64,000 bases of DNA. Source: Prolixibacteraceae bacterium JC049. Its GTDB lineage: Bacteria > Bacteroidota > Bacteroidia > Bacteroidales > Prolixibacteraceae. The notes beneath the pieces are model-generated. The model saw nothing but the letters and a program-made list of their open reading frames with translations. It did no database searches and was not told the DNA's origin. Location of the stretch: contig SACZ01000001.1 in assembly GCA_023369685.1 (NCBI GenBank), positions 381 through 64,380 on the forward strand. The letters run 5' to 3'. Made by a program: the position numbers and the translations under genes. Shown piece after piece: positions 16,777 to 25,282 of this stretch (positions within the stretch are counted from its first letter, which is position 1; each line of letters opens with the position of its first letter).

Positions 16777-18222
16777 TTATCTCTTTACAATCTTAATCGT
16801 GGAATATTCATGCCCCATGTAAACCTTAAGGATATAAATGCCAGCTTTTAAACACGAAGTATCAACAGTTACGTGTTGTCCTTGAAATTCGTTTTCAATA
16901 GATGTTTTTCCATCCATGCCCATAATGTTGTAATAACCTTTCGTGGTTTGTGGAAGATGAATTGTTAACTGATTCTGGAAGGGTACTGGACTTACTGTTA
17001 TCACATTGTTCGACTGTGTATTTATCGATGTATTTACAAAACTGCAATCACGGAATAAACCATTGGAAGTTGTATAAACTTTTTGAGTGGCGTTAAATTG
17101 GCAAATCACATATGGATTTACCATCCCGGAATCCCATTTATAAGCTAAACCAATGTTTGGGCCAACTCCTTCAATAAATTGAATACTATCGCCCCAATAT
17201 TCATTCGATTCAAAAACAACGAGCTTTAAATTATCTCGAAATAAGATAGTATCAACGGTCAATTTACCACCAAATTTGGACCCAAAATCGAATGTGTCTC
17301 CAGTTTTAAGATTCAGATTAAATATGAGTTGCTTTTCATCTTCATTGTCAGAAGTAAACCAAATAGAGTCATTGGTCACACTGGTAGTGACTTTCCCTAT
17401 ACTAACTTTTTTATTTCTATTAAGAATACCGTGATACCATAAACCCCACCAGTCGTTAGTAGTAGATTGAGTTGAAATTGTATCGACATATTTACCTGCT
17501 AGTTGTGAATGGGCAACATACCATTGTTTGTAAGGATCAATAACCTTGTTAAAGGTTACCATGTTGGGTGAATGCTTCCATTGGTTATTTTTAAATTCTA
17601 TGAGACTGTCTTTGTAGTACCTTAATAGACCATTACTCAACTCAGGATGAATATTAGTCGATTGACCAAAGAAATAATTCAAACTGCCAATACTTTCCAC
17701 AATATAACTTGAAGTATTGGAGAAGGCCCATGTTGAGTTTTTTATAGGAATAACCTTCTGTCGTTTTAGCCAGTTCCCATTTAGCTTAACACTATCTACT
17801 TCTTCTATTTTATAGCTAAATTGATCAATTGAATTGTTTGCCGAGAAGTAGGCTGCTATTGGATGAAACGCATGGTTATGGACGCTTATGGTATCTCCTG
17901 CTTTGGCCGAGAAATCATATAAAACAGAAAAACTATCTCCATTGAAATAAGAAACGACTTGTTCTTTTTGATGAAGAAATATATTACCAATCTTAGTTTG
18001 ATTTTTACTGTATTTGATTTCAACTATTCTACATACTTTGTTTTGAATAATTGTGTCACCAATGGATTGGTATATAATGCAATCTAATCCATTTATTTTA
18101 TCTGAGGTATAGTCGATTCCAGGTTTAGAATAGTACCATTGTGCTCCAACTGGAAACCATTTTGATTGTCCAATACATATTGCAAAATAAAAAAGCAGAA
18201 GGAGAGTAAGAAATGCTTTCAT
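16777..18222 (-). CDS. T9SS type A cargo protein, function unknown
   Basis: The 481-residue protein has a signal peptide (about 1-18, LLLFYFAICIGQS). Its central region has no domain I can name, only WFPVGAQWYYS and repeated statements of beta structure. The last 80 or so residues form a type A (Por secretion) sorting domain: VITVSPVPFQNQLTIHLPQ, YYNIMGMDGKTSIE, LKAGIYILKVYMGHEYSTIKIVKR. Such domains route proteins through the T9SS to the surface or medium. The body resembles secreted proteins with repeated GDT-containing beta segments (AGDTISVHNH, TGDTFDFGSKF), but no enzyme motif is seen. It is transcribed leftward with the structured repeat following its stop codon. Confidence 0.82.
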   Translation of the reverse strand: MKAFLTLLLLFYFAICIGQSKWFPVGAQWYYSKPGIDYTSDKINGLDCIIYQSIGDTIIQNKVCRIVEIKYSKNQTKIGNIFLHQKEQVVSYFNGDSFSVLYDFSAKAGDTISVHNHAFHPIAAYFSANNSIDQFSYKIEEVDSVKLNGNWLKRQKVIPIKNSTWAFSNTSSYIVESIGSLNYFFGQSTNIHPELSNGLLRYYKDSLIEFKNNQWKHSPNMVTFNKVIDPYKQWYVAHSQLAGKYVDTISTQSTTNDWWGLWYHGILNRNKKVSIGKVTTSVTNDSIWFTSDNEDEKQLIFNLNLKTGDTFDFGSKFGGKLTVDTILFRDNLKLVVFESNEYWGDSIQFIEGVGPNIGLAYKWDSGMVNPYVICQFNATQKVYTTSNGLFRDCSFVNTSINTQSNNVITVSPVPFQNQLTIHLPQTTKGYYNIMGMDGKTSIENEFQGQHVTVDTSCLKAGIYILKVYMGHEYSTIKIVKR

Positions 18223-18423
18223 CTTTGTGAGGCTTTGTATTCATAATAAAGTTATGAATAAATTTTGTTAAATATGATTTTTGCAGGAAGATGTTGTTGA
18301 AAGGAAGAATATTATAGTGGGAGAATCATAAATGGAAGATGTAATCGATATTCGAACAATCGAAAATGATGTTAATGGTTTGTAAAAACTGAGGTTTAAC
18401 AGTTTTCAAACCATCAGGTTTCC

Positions 18424-18431
18424 TATTTTTG
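18424..18431 (+). promoter_or_regulatory. -7 promoter element for the C1 peptidase gene
   Basis: TATTTTTG matches TAnnTTTG 41 bases before the start codon. No -33 TTTG lies at the standard spacing. Confidence 0.4.
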
Positions 18432-18471
18432 TTCAGCAATTAGTTTACGAAATAAATTAAATAGATCAGAT

Positions 18472-19857
18472 ATGAAGAGATACGCAGGATGGGTGATGGC
18501 CGGATTATTGTTTTCGGGTGTTGCTGCAAATGCACAAAAAGGAGCAATTAATGCTCAGGAATTGGAGTCTATTCGTGGTTCATTCAAAAAAGATGCATAC
18601 ACAACAGCTATGCAGAATGCATTAATGAACAACGATATTAAAAAGTTGGCTTTCAATCACGATAATCAGAACACATTAGACCACCAGTTTAAGTATCGTG
18701 TAAATGTGAAGGGGATTACTAACCAACGCAGTTCTGGACGTTGCTGGATGTTTACTTCGATGAATGTTTTACGTCCGAAAGTAATTGCCGAGAATAACCT
18801 TTCTGGTTTCCAGTTCTCTCAAAACTACCTTTATTTCTGGGACATCTTCGAGAAGTCAAATCTATTTTTGAATAATATCATTCAGACTGTCGATAAAGAC
18901 ATCATGGATCGTGAGGTTCGTTGGTATTTCCGCGATCCGGCAAGTGATGGTGGTGTTTGGAACAACTTCGTGAACTTGGTGAAAAAGTACGGTTTGGTTC
19001 CTAAGACCGTGATGAACGAAACGCATTCGAGTGAAAGCACGTCACAGATGATTAAATTATTGAAGCGTAAATTGCGTGAAAATGGTTTAGAATTGCGCGA
19101 TATGGCTGCCAATGGAGCAAAAGAGAAAGCGCTTCAGAAGCGTAAAGTGGAGATGATGAAAGAGGTTTATCGCATGTTAGCTTTGAACTTGGGAACACCT
19201 CCAACTACTTTCGAGTATCGTTTTCAGGCTAAAAAAGGCGAATTGGCCAACTATAAAAAATATACTCCACAAGAGTTTGCAAAACTTGCAATGGGTGATA
19301 TTAACCTAGACGATTATGTAATGATCATGAACGATCCTACTCGTCCATATTACAAGCACTACGATATTAGCAATTATCGTAACGTTGAAGAAGGAGAAAA
19401 CTGGCACTATGTGAACCTTCCAAACGATGTGATTAAAGAATTCTGTATCGAGTCGATTAAAAATAACGAAGCGATGTACGGATCTTGTGATGTAGGTAAA
19501 CAGTTGGATTCGAAAAATGGTATTTCGGATGTTGATAACTACAACTACGATGCTGTTTATGGTGTGAAATTCGGAATGAATAAGAAACAGCGTATCTTGT
19601 CTGGCGAAAGTGGATCATCGCACGGAATGGCAATTATTGCTGTCGATGTAGACGAGAATGGCCAACCAACTAAATGGCAATTCGAAAATAGCTGGGGAGC
19701 TTCAAGTGGACACAATGGGTATTTAACTTTCACCGACAAGTGGTTCGATGAATTCATGTTCCGCTTTGTAATTCATAAAAAATTCTTGTCAGAAAAAGTT
19801 CGTAAAATCTACGAAGAAAAGGCCATCGAGCTTCCAGCTTGGGACCCTATGTTCTAA
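18472..19857 (+). CDS. C1 family cysteine peptidase (bleomycin hydrolase / aminopeptidase C type), exported
   Basis: The 461-residue protein has a signal peptide (about 1-21, ending ANAQK), unlike the cytoplasmic PepC/bleomycin hydrolases it resembles. The catalytic set is complete: Q85 and C91 in NQRSSGRCWMF, H384 in GSSHGMAIIAV, and N406 in FENSWGASSGHNGYL. The family scaffold motifs QNYLYFWDIFEKSN and DGGVWNNFVNLVKKYG are also present. The family forms hexameric aminopeptidases whose C terminus gates the active site; this one ends LPAWDPMF, the family-typical tail. A periplasmic or outer-membrane-associated role in peptide trimming is inferred. It is monocistronic, with its own terminator. 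Confidence 0.94.
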   Translation: MKRYAGWVMAGLLFSGVAANAQKGAINAQELESIRGSFKKDAYTTAMQNALMNNDIKKLAFNHDNQNTLDHQFKYRVNVKGITNQRSSGRCWMFTSMNVLRPKVIAENNLSGFQFSQNYLYFWDIFEKSNLFLNNIIQTVDKDIMDREVRWYFRDPASDGGVWNNFVNLVKKYGLVPKTVMNETHSSESTSQMIKLLKRKLRENGLELRDMAANGAKEKALQKRKVEMMKEVYRMLALNLGTPPTTFEYRFQAKKGELANYKKYTPQEFAKLAMGDINLDDYVMIMNDPTRPYYKHYDISNYRNVEEGENWHYVNLPNDVIKEFCIESIKNNEAMYGSCDVGKQLDSKNGISDVDNYNYDAVYGVKFGMNKKQRILSGESGSSHGMAIIAVDVDENGQPTKWQFENSWGASSGHNGYLTFTDKWFDEFMFRFVIHKKFLSEKVRKIYEEKAIELPAWDPMF

Positions 19858-19879
19858 ACAAGATTAAAAAATATTTGAG

Positions 19880-19912
19880 AAACGGCTTTCAGAAATTCTG
19901 GAGGCCGTTTTT
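19880..19912 (+). terminator. Intrinsic terminator after the C1 peptidase gene
   Basis: AAACGGC (19880-19886) pairs with GCCGTTT (19904-19910), followed by more T. An inner CAGAA/TTCTG pairing extends the stem. Confidence 0.85.
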
Positions 19913-20099
19913 GTTTATTTACCATTGCAGTTGAGAAACCAAAACAAAAATTCTGTAGGAGTGAAGCTCATGCTAGGAATGCAAAACATAAACATAAATG
20001 TATTGGGGGAGTGCCCTCGTTTGTAACGATAAAATTCAGATTATATAAACCATATCCAAGTGATGGTTGTTTCTATGAGGAAATAAAAAGAGAACTATT

Positions 20100-20510
20100 A
20101 TGAATCGATTAAATAATCCAGATCTTGGAAAACTGATTCTTCGAGTCTTAATCGGAGGTTTAATGCTTTTTCATGGAGTAAGTAAGTTATTTCATGGAGT
20201 TGATTTTATCCAGCAAATGTTAGGAGGGCTAGGGTTACCTGGCTTTATTGCTTATGGAGTATATGTTGGTGAAGTGTTAGCACCCATCTTAATCATTATT
20301 GGATATCGCACTCGAATGTCAGCGTTTATTGTTGCTCTGACAATGGTATTTGCGGTGGCTTTAGCACATAGTGGTGATTTGTTTAAATTGACACAGCATG
20401 GTGGTTTATTATTAGAATTGCAGTGGTTCTATTTTGCTGGCTCAATTGCTTTGATGTTCTTAGGTGCAGGAAAATATAGTGTGAGTAAAGGTGCAGCACC
20501 TTGTGATTAA
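20100..20510 (+). CDS. DoxX family membrane protein
   Basis: The 136-residue protein has four membrane helices. The N-terminal LGKLILRVLIGGLMLFHGVSKLFHG and FIAYGVYVGEVLAPILIIIGYRTR are characteristic of DoxX-like proteins, which take their name from a subunit of a thiosulfate:quinone oxidoreductase. Most bacterial members are small inner-membrane proteins of uncertain role, some linked to oxidative or thiol stress. The second helix pair follows VALAHSGDLF. The upstream 240 bases show no clear ORF. It is a single-gene unit with a strong terminator. Confidence 0.9.
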   Translation: MNRLNNPDLGKLILRVLIGGLMLFHGVSKLFHGVDFIQQMLGGLGLPGFIAYGVYVGEVLAPILIIIGYRTRMSAFIVALTMVFAVALAHSGDLFKLTQHGGLLLELQWFYFAGSIALMFLGAGKYSVSKGAAPCD

Positions 20511-20532
20511 ATATTTGATTTAAATACATATA

Positions 20533-20568
20533 AAAATAGCGACTTCATTATGTTGTCGCTATTTTTTT
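20533..20568 (+). terminator. Intrinsic terminator after the DoxX gene
   Basis: AAATAGCGAC (20534-20543) pairs with GTCGCTATTT (20555-20564), followed by further T. It can also act in reverse, because an A-run precedes the stem, and the neighbouring gene converges. Confidence 0.88.
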
Positions 20569-20583
20569 GTCTGATATTTTATG

Positions 20584-21255
20584 TTAGAATTGGTAGGTAA
20601 TTCTTTTATATGTATTTCCATGAGGCTCTTTAACCGAAAGAATATATTTCAGTTCATGCCCTTGTGCATGTTTTCTTAATGAGGAAAGGTTAAAATGAAG
20701 CTTTCTGGTAAGAAATGCCTCGCATGGATCACTATTGGCATTGTGAGATAAAATGAGATATGGAGGAACAGGAGGAGTATTACAAAATGGATATGCAACA
20801 AATAGTTTGAATTCATGGAGCTCACATCCTCCAGAGTAGGCTATTTCCAATGTTAAAATATCACCGTTTATCGAAACATCTTTCAGTTGAACTACATCGT
20901 GATGAATCTTCTCTTTTCGATCCCATACAACGACATTGGAAATATGATTGGCATCGACGGATAATACATTAACCATTTTACCAGCACTACATGAAATATT
21001 TCCATCAATCGTATATTTAAAATTCAACTCTACAGGATCGCCATTGGGGAGGTCTTTTAAATGAGTTGGCCAGTTTTGAGGAATAATTACTTCTCCTGTG
21101 TTTAATTCGATTTTAATTCCACATGCAGAGCCACTACCATTGTTGAAAAAACGGCCTTGTTCGGTTATGGGTGAAAGTTCATCGCTGTTGTTGCAGCCAA
21201 ATAGAACGAAAAGTATCCCAATAATGAGAATCGATATAGTTGAATTAATTTTCAT
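20584..21255 (-). CDS. Lipoprotein of unknown function, downstream partner of the serpin
   Basis: The 223-residue protein has a lipoprotein signal with the lipobox FVLFGC (Cys near residue 21). The mature part contains DVSINGDILTLEIAYSGGCELHEFKLF and PPVPPYLILSHNANSDPCEAFLTRKLHFNLSSL. I have seen this SGGC-x-x-H-x-F / SHNANxDPCEA pattern in unnamed Bacteroidetes lipoproteins, but I cannot attach a function. Its start is 2 bases after the serpin stop codon, so the two are co-transcribed. Four Cys in the mature part could form disulfides in the periplasm or at the surface. Co-expression suggests a shared envelope role, which is inference. Confidence 0.75.
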   Translation of the reverse strand: MKINSTISILIIGILFVLFGCNNSDELSPITEQGRFFNNGSGSACGIKIELNTGEVIIPQNWPTHLKDLPNGDPVELNFKYTIDGNISCSAGKMVNVLSVDANHISNVVVWDRKEKIHHDVVQLKDVSINGDILTLEIAYSGGCELHEFKLFVAYPFCNTPPVPPYLILSHNANSDPCEAFLTRKLHFNLSSLRKHAQGHELKYILSVKEPHGNTYKRITYQF

Positions 21256-21257
21256 GC

Positions 21258-22487
21258 TTATTTCTTTAATAATGGATTGATTACTTTACCAATGAACAGG
21301 TTGCTATTGGTGTCTTTTTCTCGAATAAAGAAAAGGAACGAGCGATTAAATCGTACTGTTGGCGATGATGGTAGTGCACTGGTGAATTCAATTTCAACTG
21401 CAGTAACAGCTGCCGCTTCACTTCCTTCTTCATCGGTTTTGATATAGGTTTTATGCAATACTTTCGATATAAGAACTGACGCATTAGTCATATTCGAAAA
21501 ATCAGCATAAGGAGAAAAAGCTTGATTTAATCCCATATTACTGAGTTCTTCTTTTAGCTCGTTTTCATACTCAAATTCAAAACGAGGAAGATGAACGTTT
21601 AAGTTGGCATCTTTTAGTTGGTCATCCCACGCTGCTATATCTGATGGTTGAAGATCGGCAATAAGTTGATTGATGTCAGTTTGCTCTGATGGCAACACCA
21701 GTAGCATGTTGAATTTGCCTCCTCCGTAGGGTAGTTCAACTACTTGATATTGACTATTACTCATGAAGCGGAAGGTACTTTCGATCTTCATCATTGGTAC
21801 AGTAACCTCTTTCGAAGGTGTAATGAAAGTGGCATCTTCAGTAGATTTTTTGTCAAATTGAAATTGCCAATTGGCTTTGAAATAGATGGCATTGACCAAA
21901 TACATCACTGCATTGCCCGGCACTTGATCAATAATTGACTCTATTTTAGAGCGGGTTTTATCTTTTACCCAACCATTTATTTTATTCTTTACATTTTCGG
22001 TGTTCGAAAAATCCAGAGCCGCAATTTCTGCATCGTAAAATGTACGATTGGTGTTTTTAAATGGTTCTTTCACTAAAACGTCGTTACGGTGCCAAATAGA
22101 ATTCGCAACAGTAAAGTCGACTTTAGAATCGTGGTTTAAGAGTGCATCTACCAGGTGTTGATTGTTGGTATTAATTTCTTTGGTGGTGTAACCAGAGTAC
22201 CCAAGAACAGATTCAAACTCCTGTTTGGTAACATTGGCTGTTCCATTGTAAGTCATCGATAAAGCCTGCGATACACTTAATGGAGAAACCATGACATTAC
22301 CTTTGCTTTTTTCTGGGTCTAAATTGGCTTGTTGAAACAGAGATAGTCCAAATTCATTCTGAGATTGAACCATTAGAGCCGATTTTTCGCTTAACTCAAT
22401 AGTAGAAATAATATCTTCTGAATCGTTAGATTGACAGCTGAACAGGAAAAATAAAGTGAATACGTTGAGGTATATAGCGTATTTCAT
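21258..22487 (-). CDS. Serpin (serine protease inhibitor), lipoprotein
   Basis: The 409-residue protein has a lipobox with Cys at residue 18 (FLFSCQSN), so it is likely anchored in the envelope. Serpin signatures are MVSPLSVSQALSMTYNGT near the N terminus, VNAIYFKANWQFQFDKKST, PYGGGKFNMLLVLP, LPRFEFEYENELKEEL and the C-terminal FNRSFLFFIREKDTNSNLFIGKV. The hinge EEGSEAAAVTA has the small residues needed for strand insertion, so it should be inhibitory. The scissile P1 position is ambiguous within the TSAL stretch, because counting from the hinge and from the VRFN end differ by three residues. The target protease is unknown; protection from foreign proteases is a plausible role. It is the first gene of a two-gene unit. 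Confidence 0.95.
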   Translation of the reverse strand: MKYAIYLNVFTLFFLFSCQSNDSEDIISTIELSEKSALMVQSQNEFGLSLFQQANLDPEKSKGNVMVSPLSVSQALSMTYNGTANVTKQEFESVLGYSGYTTKEINTNNQHLVDALLNHDSKVDFTVANSIWHRNDVLVKEPFKNTNRTFYDAEIAALDFSNTENVKNKINGWVKDKTRSKIESIIDQVPGNAVMYLVNAIYFKANWQFQFDKKSTEDATFITPSKEVTVPMMKIESTFRFMSNSQYQVVELPYGGGKFNMLLVLPSEQTDINQLIADLQPSDIAAWDDQLKDANLNVHLPRFEFEYENELKEELSNMGLNQAFSPYADFSNMTNASVLISKVLHKTYIKTDEEGSEAAAVTAVEIEFTSALPSSPTVRFNRSFLFFIREKDTNSNLFIGKVINPLLKK

Positions 22488-22577
22488 AGCGATTAGTTTT
22501 GGTTTGTTGTTGGTTTGATGTGGATTATAACCAATAGGTTGCGTTTGATTTCATTTAATTTTGAAAATAAAGTGAAG

Positions 22578-22585
22578 TATCTTTG
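22578..22585 (+). promoter_or_regulatory. -7 promoter element for the sigma factor gene
   Basis: TATCTTTG is an exact TAnnTTTG match, about 90 bases upstream of the sigma gene start. No standard -33 match was found. Confidence 0.4.
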
Positions 22586-22674
22586 TTGGAAACGCAACCA
22601 TTTTATAAAAAAGTCATCTTTTAGTCAGATTTGAAGCTTTTGCCGAGAATCAAGATCAAAGCCGAATTGACCAA

Positions 22675-23229
22675 GTGGAACAGTTGAAACAAATTATAAA
22701 AGATTGCAAGTCGGGAAAGCGTCAGGCGCAGGCTCAATTGTATCAAATGTTTGCTCCAAAAATGTTTGGGGTATGCATTCGGTATTCTCGTGACCGTGCC
22801 GAGGCGGAAGACAATTTGCAAGATGGTTTTATTCAGGTGTTCAAAAAAATTGATCAATTCAACTTCAAAGGAGTTTTTGAAGGATGGCTACGACGAGTAA
22901 TTGTGAATGTTTGTTTAGCAAAATATCGAGGTCAGCTGAATTTATTTCCAGTAGAAGATATACATGCTTTCGAAGAAGAGTGGGTAGAAGAGGAAGAGGT
23001 AGAAAGAATTTCGGAGAAGCAATTATTAGCTGTAATGGAAGAGTTGCCTCCTCGCTACAAACTGGTTTTTAACATGTATATAGTCGAAGGACTATCGCAT
23101 CGGGAAATTGCAGAAAGCTTAAATATAAGCGAAGGAACCTCTAAGTCGAATTTGGCACGAGCCAAAGGGATTGTAAAAGATAAGCTGAGAAAGATATTAA
23201 GTGCAAATGAAGAAAATTTTTCGGCATGA
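22675..23229 (+). CDS. ECF-type RNA polymerase sigma factor
   Basis: The 184-residue protein starts with GTG. Sigma region 2 spans about 20-90 (LYQMFAPKMFGVCIRYSRDRAEAEDNLQDGFIQVFKKIDQF, then GVFEGWLRRVIVNVCLAKYR). Region 4 spans about 115-175 (LLAVMEELPPRYKLVFNMYIVEGLSHREIAESLNISEGTSKSNLARAKGIVKDKL). An acidic linker (FEEEWVEEEEVE) joins them. It has the short two-domain form of extracytoplasmic-function sigma factors. Its stop overlaps the next gene by four bases (ATGA), so the two are translationally coupled. The partner's N terminus resembles the cytoplasmic part of a membrane-bound regulator, so it may control this sigma factor. Confidence 0.93.
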   Translation: MEQLKQIIKDCKSGKRQAQAQLYQMFAPKMFGVCIRYSRDRAEAEDNLQDGFIQVFKKIDQFNFKGVFEGWLRRVIVNVCLAKYRGQLNLFPVEDIHAFEEEWVEEEEVERISEKQLLAVMEELPPRYKLVFNMYIVEGLSHREIAESLNISEGTSKSNLARAKGIVKDKLRKILSANEENFSA

Positions 23230-24638
23230 AAAGGGAATTAAAATCAGATAAAATAATAGGCAAGAAGCTCTACAATGCGGAGGTAGAGCCACCTGCTTTT
23301 GTCTGGGATAATATAGAGAAAGAGTTAGGAAGTACCAAGAAGGTATTCCCTCTTTGGTTAAAGTTGTCTGGAGTGGCAGCTGCTATAGCCATTGCATTTA
23401 TTACTGGTTGGACGCTTAATCAGCAGATAAGTCAAGAGAAATTGACTCCTACTGTTGTTGAAGCAGATACTCCGCAAGAAATCATGCAACCAAAAAATAA
23501 AGTTGTCGTTCCAAATAAAGAGGTGGAAAAAGTGCAGCAGACTGTTGTTGAGTTAGCCCCAAAAACGAAAACAACAGTAGCTGTAGTTAAGAAAACAGAG
23601 CCTGTTAAAGCAAAAGTTGCCAGTATCGTTTCAGAGCAAAAATTGCCTAAGGTAGGTTGGACTGCAATGGCTTCGAAATTCTTTAAAGGATTAAGAGCTG
23701 ATTTTGAAAAAGAAGGTTTGAAACTGCATGATAATGCCCTATTGAATGGAACAGATAGTGGAAATGAATTTCTTTCTGAGCAGGATAAAGAAATTATAAA
23801 ACTGAATTTGGCTCAATTGGCTCCTGAAAAGAAAAAGTTTAAGCCATATATTCAGTTGGGAGCTCGCTTTGGTGCTTCTGATAAGCTGTCGGAAGGAAGA
23901 GAGAAAGTTGATTTTGCCACAGATAATGCATTTGCTCCTGAAAATCAGCCAAGAGTTTCAAGCGATTTTAAAGTGAGCTCTTCAAAAGGAATTGCAGTTA
24001 ATTATCAGATAAGTCGTCGTTTAAGTGTTGAGAGTGGGATGTATTATTCTCATTTTTCACAGGGAACCAGAGGAGTTAATTATAGTAATGCAATTAATGC
24101 ATTATTTTCAAGAGAACAAGCTAGCCTTTCCCAGACGCCGCAGCAGGTGAGTAGTAAAGCACAGTGGCAAGGAATTGGTGCGTGGGGAATGGTGAATATC
24201 TCAGAAATCCCGAGTGCTAGTACATTTTATGCAGCCAATAAAGATGCTGTTGAGAATGTTCAAAACTACTTCTCAAACACTCAGTTAGATCAAGAAGCTG
24301 AATATATCGAGGTGCCTATGCTGTTGAAATATAAAATGATTGACAAAAAGATTGATGTGAACTTGTTGGGGGGGGTGAGTGCCAACTTCTTAGTAGGAAA
24401 TTCAGTTTATATCAATAATAACGATGACAAGAAAAATGTAGGAAAGACAGAAGATTTAACTGACGTAACCTATAGTAGTACACTTGGAGTTGGTATTAGT
24501 TATAATGTCTTTTCGTCGTTTTCATTGAGCTTAGAGCCTAAACTAAAATATTATTTGAACTCATTAACTGGTTCTAATTCGGTAGGCAGAAAACCACTTG
24601 TGATGGGGGTTTATGCTGGAATCAGTTTTCAGTTTTAA
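23226..24638 (+). CDS. Outer-membrane-barrel-like protein with an N-terminal cytoplasmic and transmembrane segment, partner of the sigma factor
   Basis: The 470-residue protein starts with a short cytoplasmic-looking stretch (about 1-38: KKLYNAEVEPPAFVWDNIEKEL). One membrane helix follows (about 40-62: LWLKLSGVAAAIAIAFITGWTL), then a Lys/Val/Pro-rich linker of about 110 residues. From about 190 a beta-barrel-like domain (OMP_b-brl type) runs to a terminal Phe: YIQLGARFGAS, LSVESGMYYSHFSQ, YIEVPMLLKYKM, LLGGVSANFLVGN, and GVYAGISFQF. The xLxNxxxxPPxxVWxxIE start is shared with Bacteroidetes proteins coded just after ECF sigma genes. It may serve as an anti-sigma arm. One chain with both an inner-membrane helix and a barrel would span the periplasm, which is unusual. 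Confidence 0.8.
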   Translation: MKRELKSDKIIGKKLYNAEVEPPAFVWDNIEKELGSTKKVFPLWLKLSGVAAAIAIAFITGWTLNQQISQEKLTPTVVEADTPQEIMQPKNKVVVPNKEVEKVQQTVVELAPKTKTTVAVVKKTEPVKAKVASIVSEQKLPKVGWTAMASKFFKGLRADFEKEGLKLHDNALLNGTDSGNEFLSEQDKEIIKLNLAQLAPEKKKFKPYIQLGARFGASDKLSEGREKVDFATDNAFAPENQPRVSSDFKVSSSKGIAVNYQISRRLSVESGMYYSHFSQGTRGVNYSNAINALFSREQASLSQTPQQVSSKAQWQGIGAWGMVNISEIPSASTFYAANKDAVENVQNYFSNTQLDQEAEYIEVPMLLKYKMIDKKIDVNLLGGVSANFLVGNSVYINNNDDKKNVGKTEDLTDVTYSSTLGVGISYNVFSSFSLSLEPKLKYYLNSLTGSNSVGRKPLVMGVYAGISFQF

Positions 24639-24751
24639 TCCAAACGAATAGCCAAGTAAACGATTTTCTAAAATATTGTGTGTTAAGTAATCCTGAAAGA
24701 CGTTGCTGTAATTTATCATCTTCTTCACAAATTGCAGTACGTCTTTCTTTT

Positions 24752-25081
24752 TTAATGTGTCCACTCTAAAAGTTCAATATCTTTGGTGACCTTCTTTATT
24801 GCATTGCGCATATTTTCAAAGTGAGGACAGGCATATCCAATAGGATTTCCTTTGGCAATGCACGATGCCATAGCAATAACTTCTGCACCTCTGTCAATCA
24901 TCATTTTTGCTCTGGGAACTGCTTTCTTTCCAGGACATCCACCACATGATACAAAGCCAACTATTTCACATGGACCAATAGTTTCAAATGCGAGTTTACC
25001 TGCTTTGGCTACTTTAAAATCGGCTGTGCCCGGGCACATATCTTCCGTTTGCTGGCATCGAATTATTCCTACTTTCTTCAT
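24752..25081 (-). CDS. CGGC domain protein, putative metal-binding
   Basis: The 109-residue protein carries the hallmark GFVSCGGCPGKKA, plus conserved Cys in IIRCQQTEDMCPG, MASCIAKGNPIGYACPHFE. The pattern matches the CGGC domain family, whose conserved Cys and His are thought to bind metal; no reaction is established. The single domain fills the whole chain. No membrane segment or signal peptide is seen, so it is presumably cytoplasmic. It stands alone between the sigma-linked barrel gene and the lytic transglycosylase, and is transcribed leftward. Confidence 0.9.
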   Translation of the reverse strand: MKKVGIIRCQQTEDMCPGTADFKVAKAGKLAFETIGPCEIVGFVSCGGCPGKKAVPRAKMMIDRGAEVIAMASCIAKGNPIGYACPHFENMRNAIKKVTKDIELLEWTH

Positions 25082-25213
25082 CTGTTTAGAATGTTAGTTT
25101 TACAAAAATGATAAAAAATTAAATAACGAAAGGAAGTAAAATCCTGCTATTTTCTAAATGAATTGTTAAAAAGGTTTTGTGTTTTCAATGAAGGTAAAGT
25201 CCTCAATAGAACT

Positions 25214-25221
25214 TATTTTTG
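25214..25221 (+). promoter_or_regulatory. -7 promoter element for the lytic transglycosylase gene
   Basis: TATTTTTG matches TAnnTTTG. Transcription would begin near 25228, downstream of an in-frame ATG at 25163 and upstream of the ATG at 25283, which supports the latter as the start. Confidence 0.45.
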
Positions 25222-25282
25222 TAGTTTAGTGTTGTTTCAAAAAGGGTTAAATCGCAATATCCCTAATAAAATATTTATAAAG

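Noticed and set aside
25163-25282. 40-codon upstream extension of the lytic transglycosylase
   Set aside because: The -7 element at 25214-25221 lies inside it, and the membrane anchor fits from the ATG at 25283.
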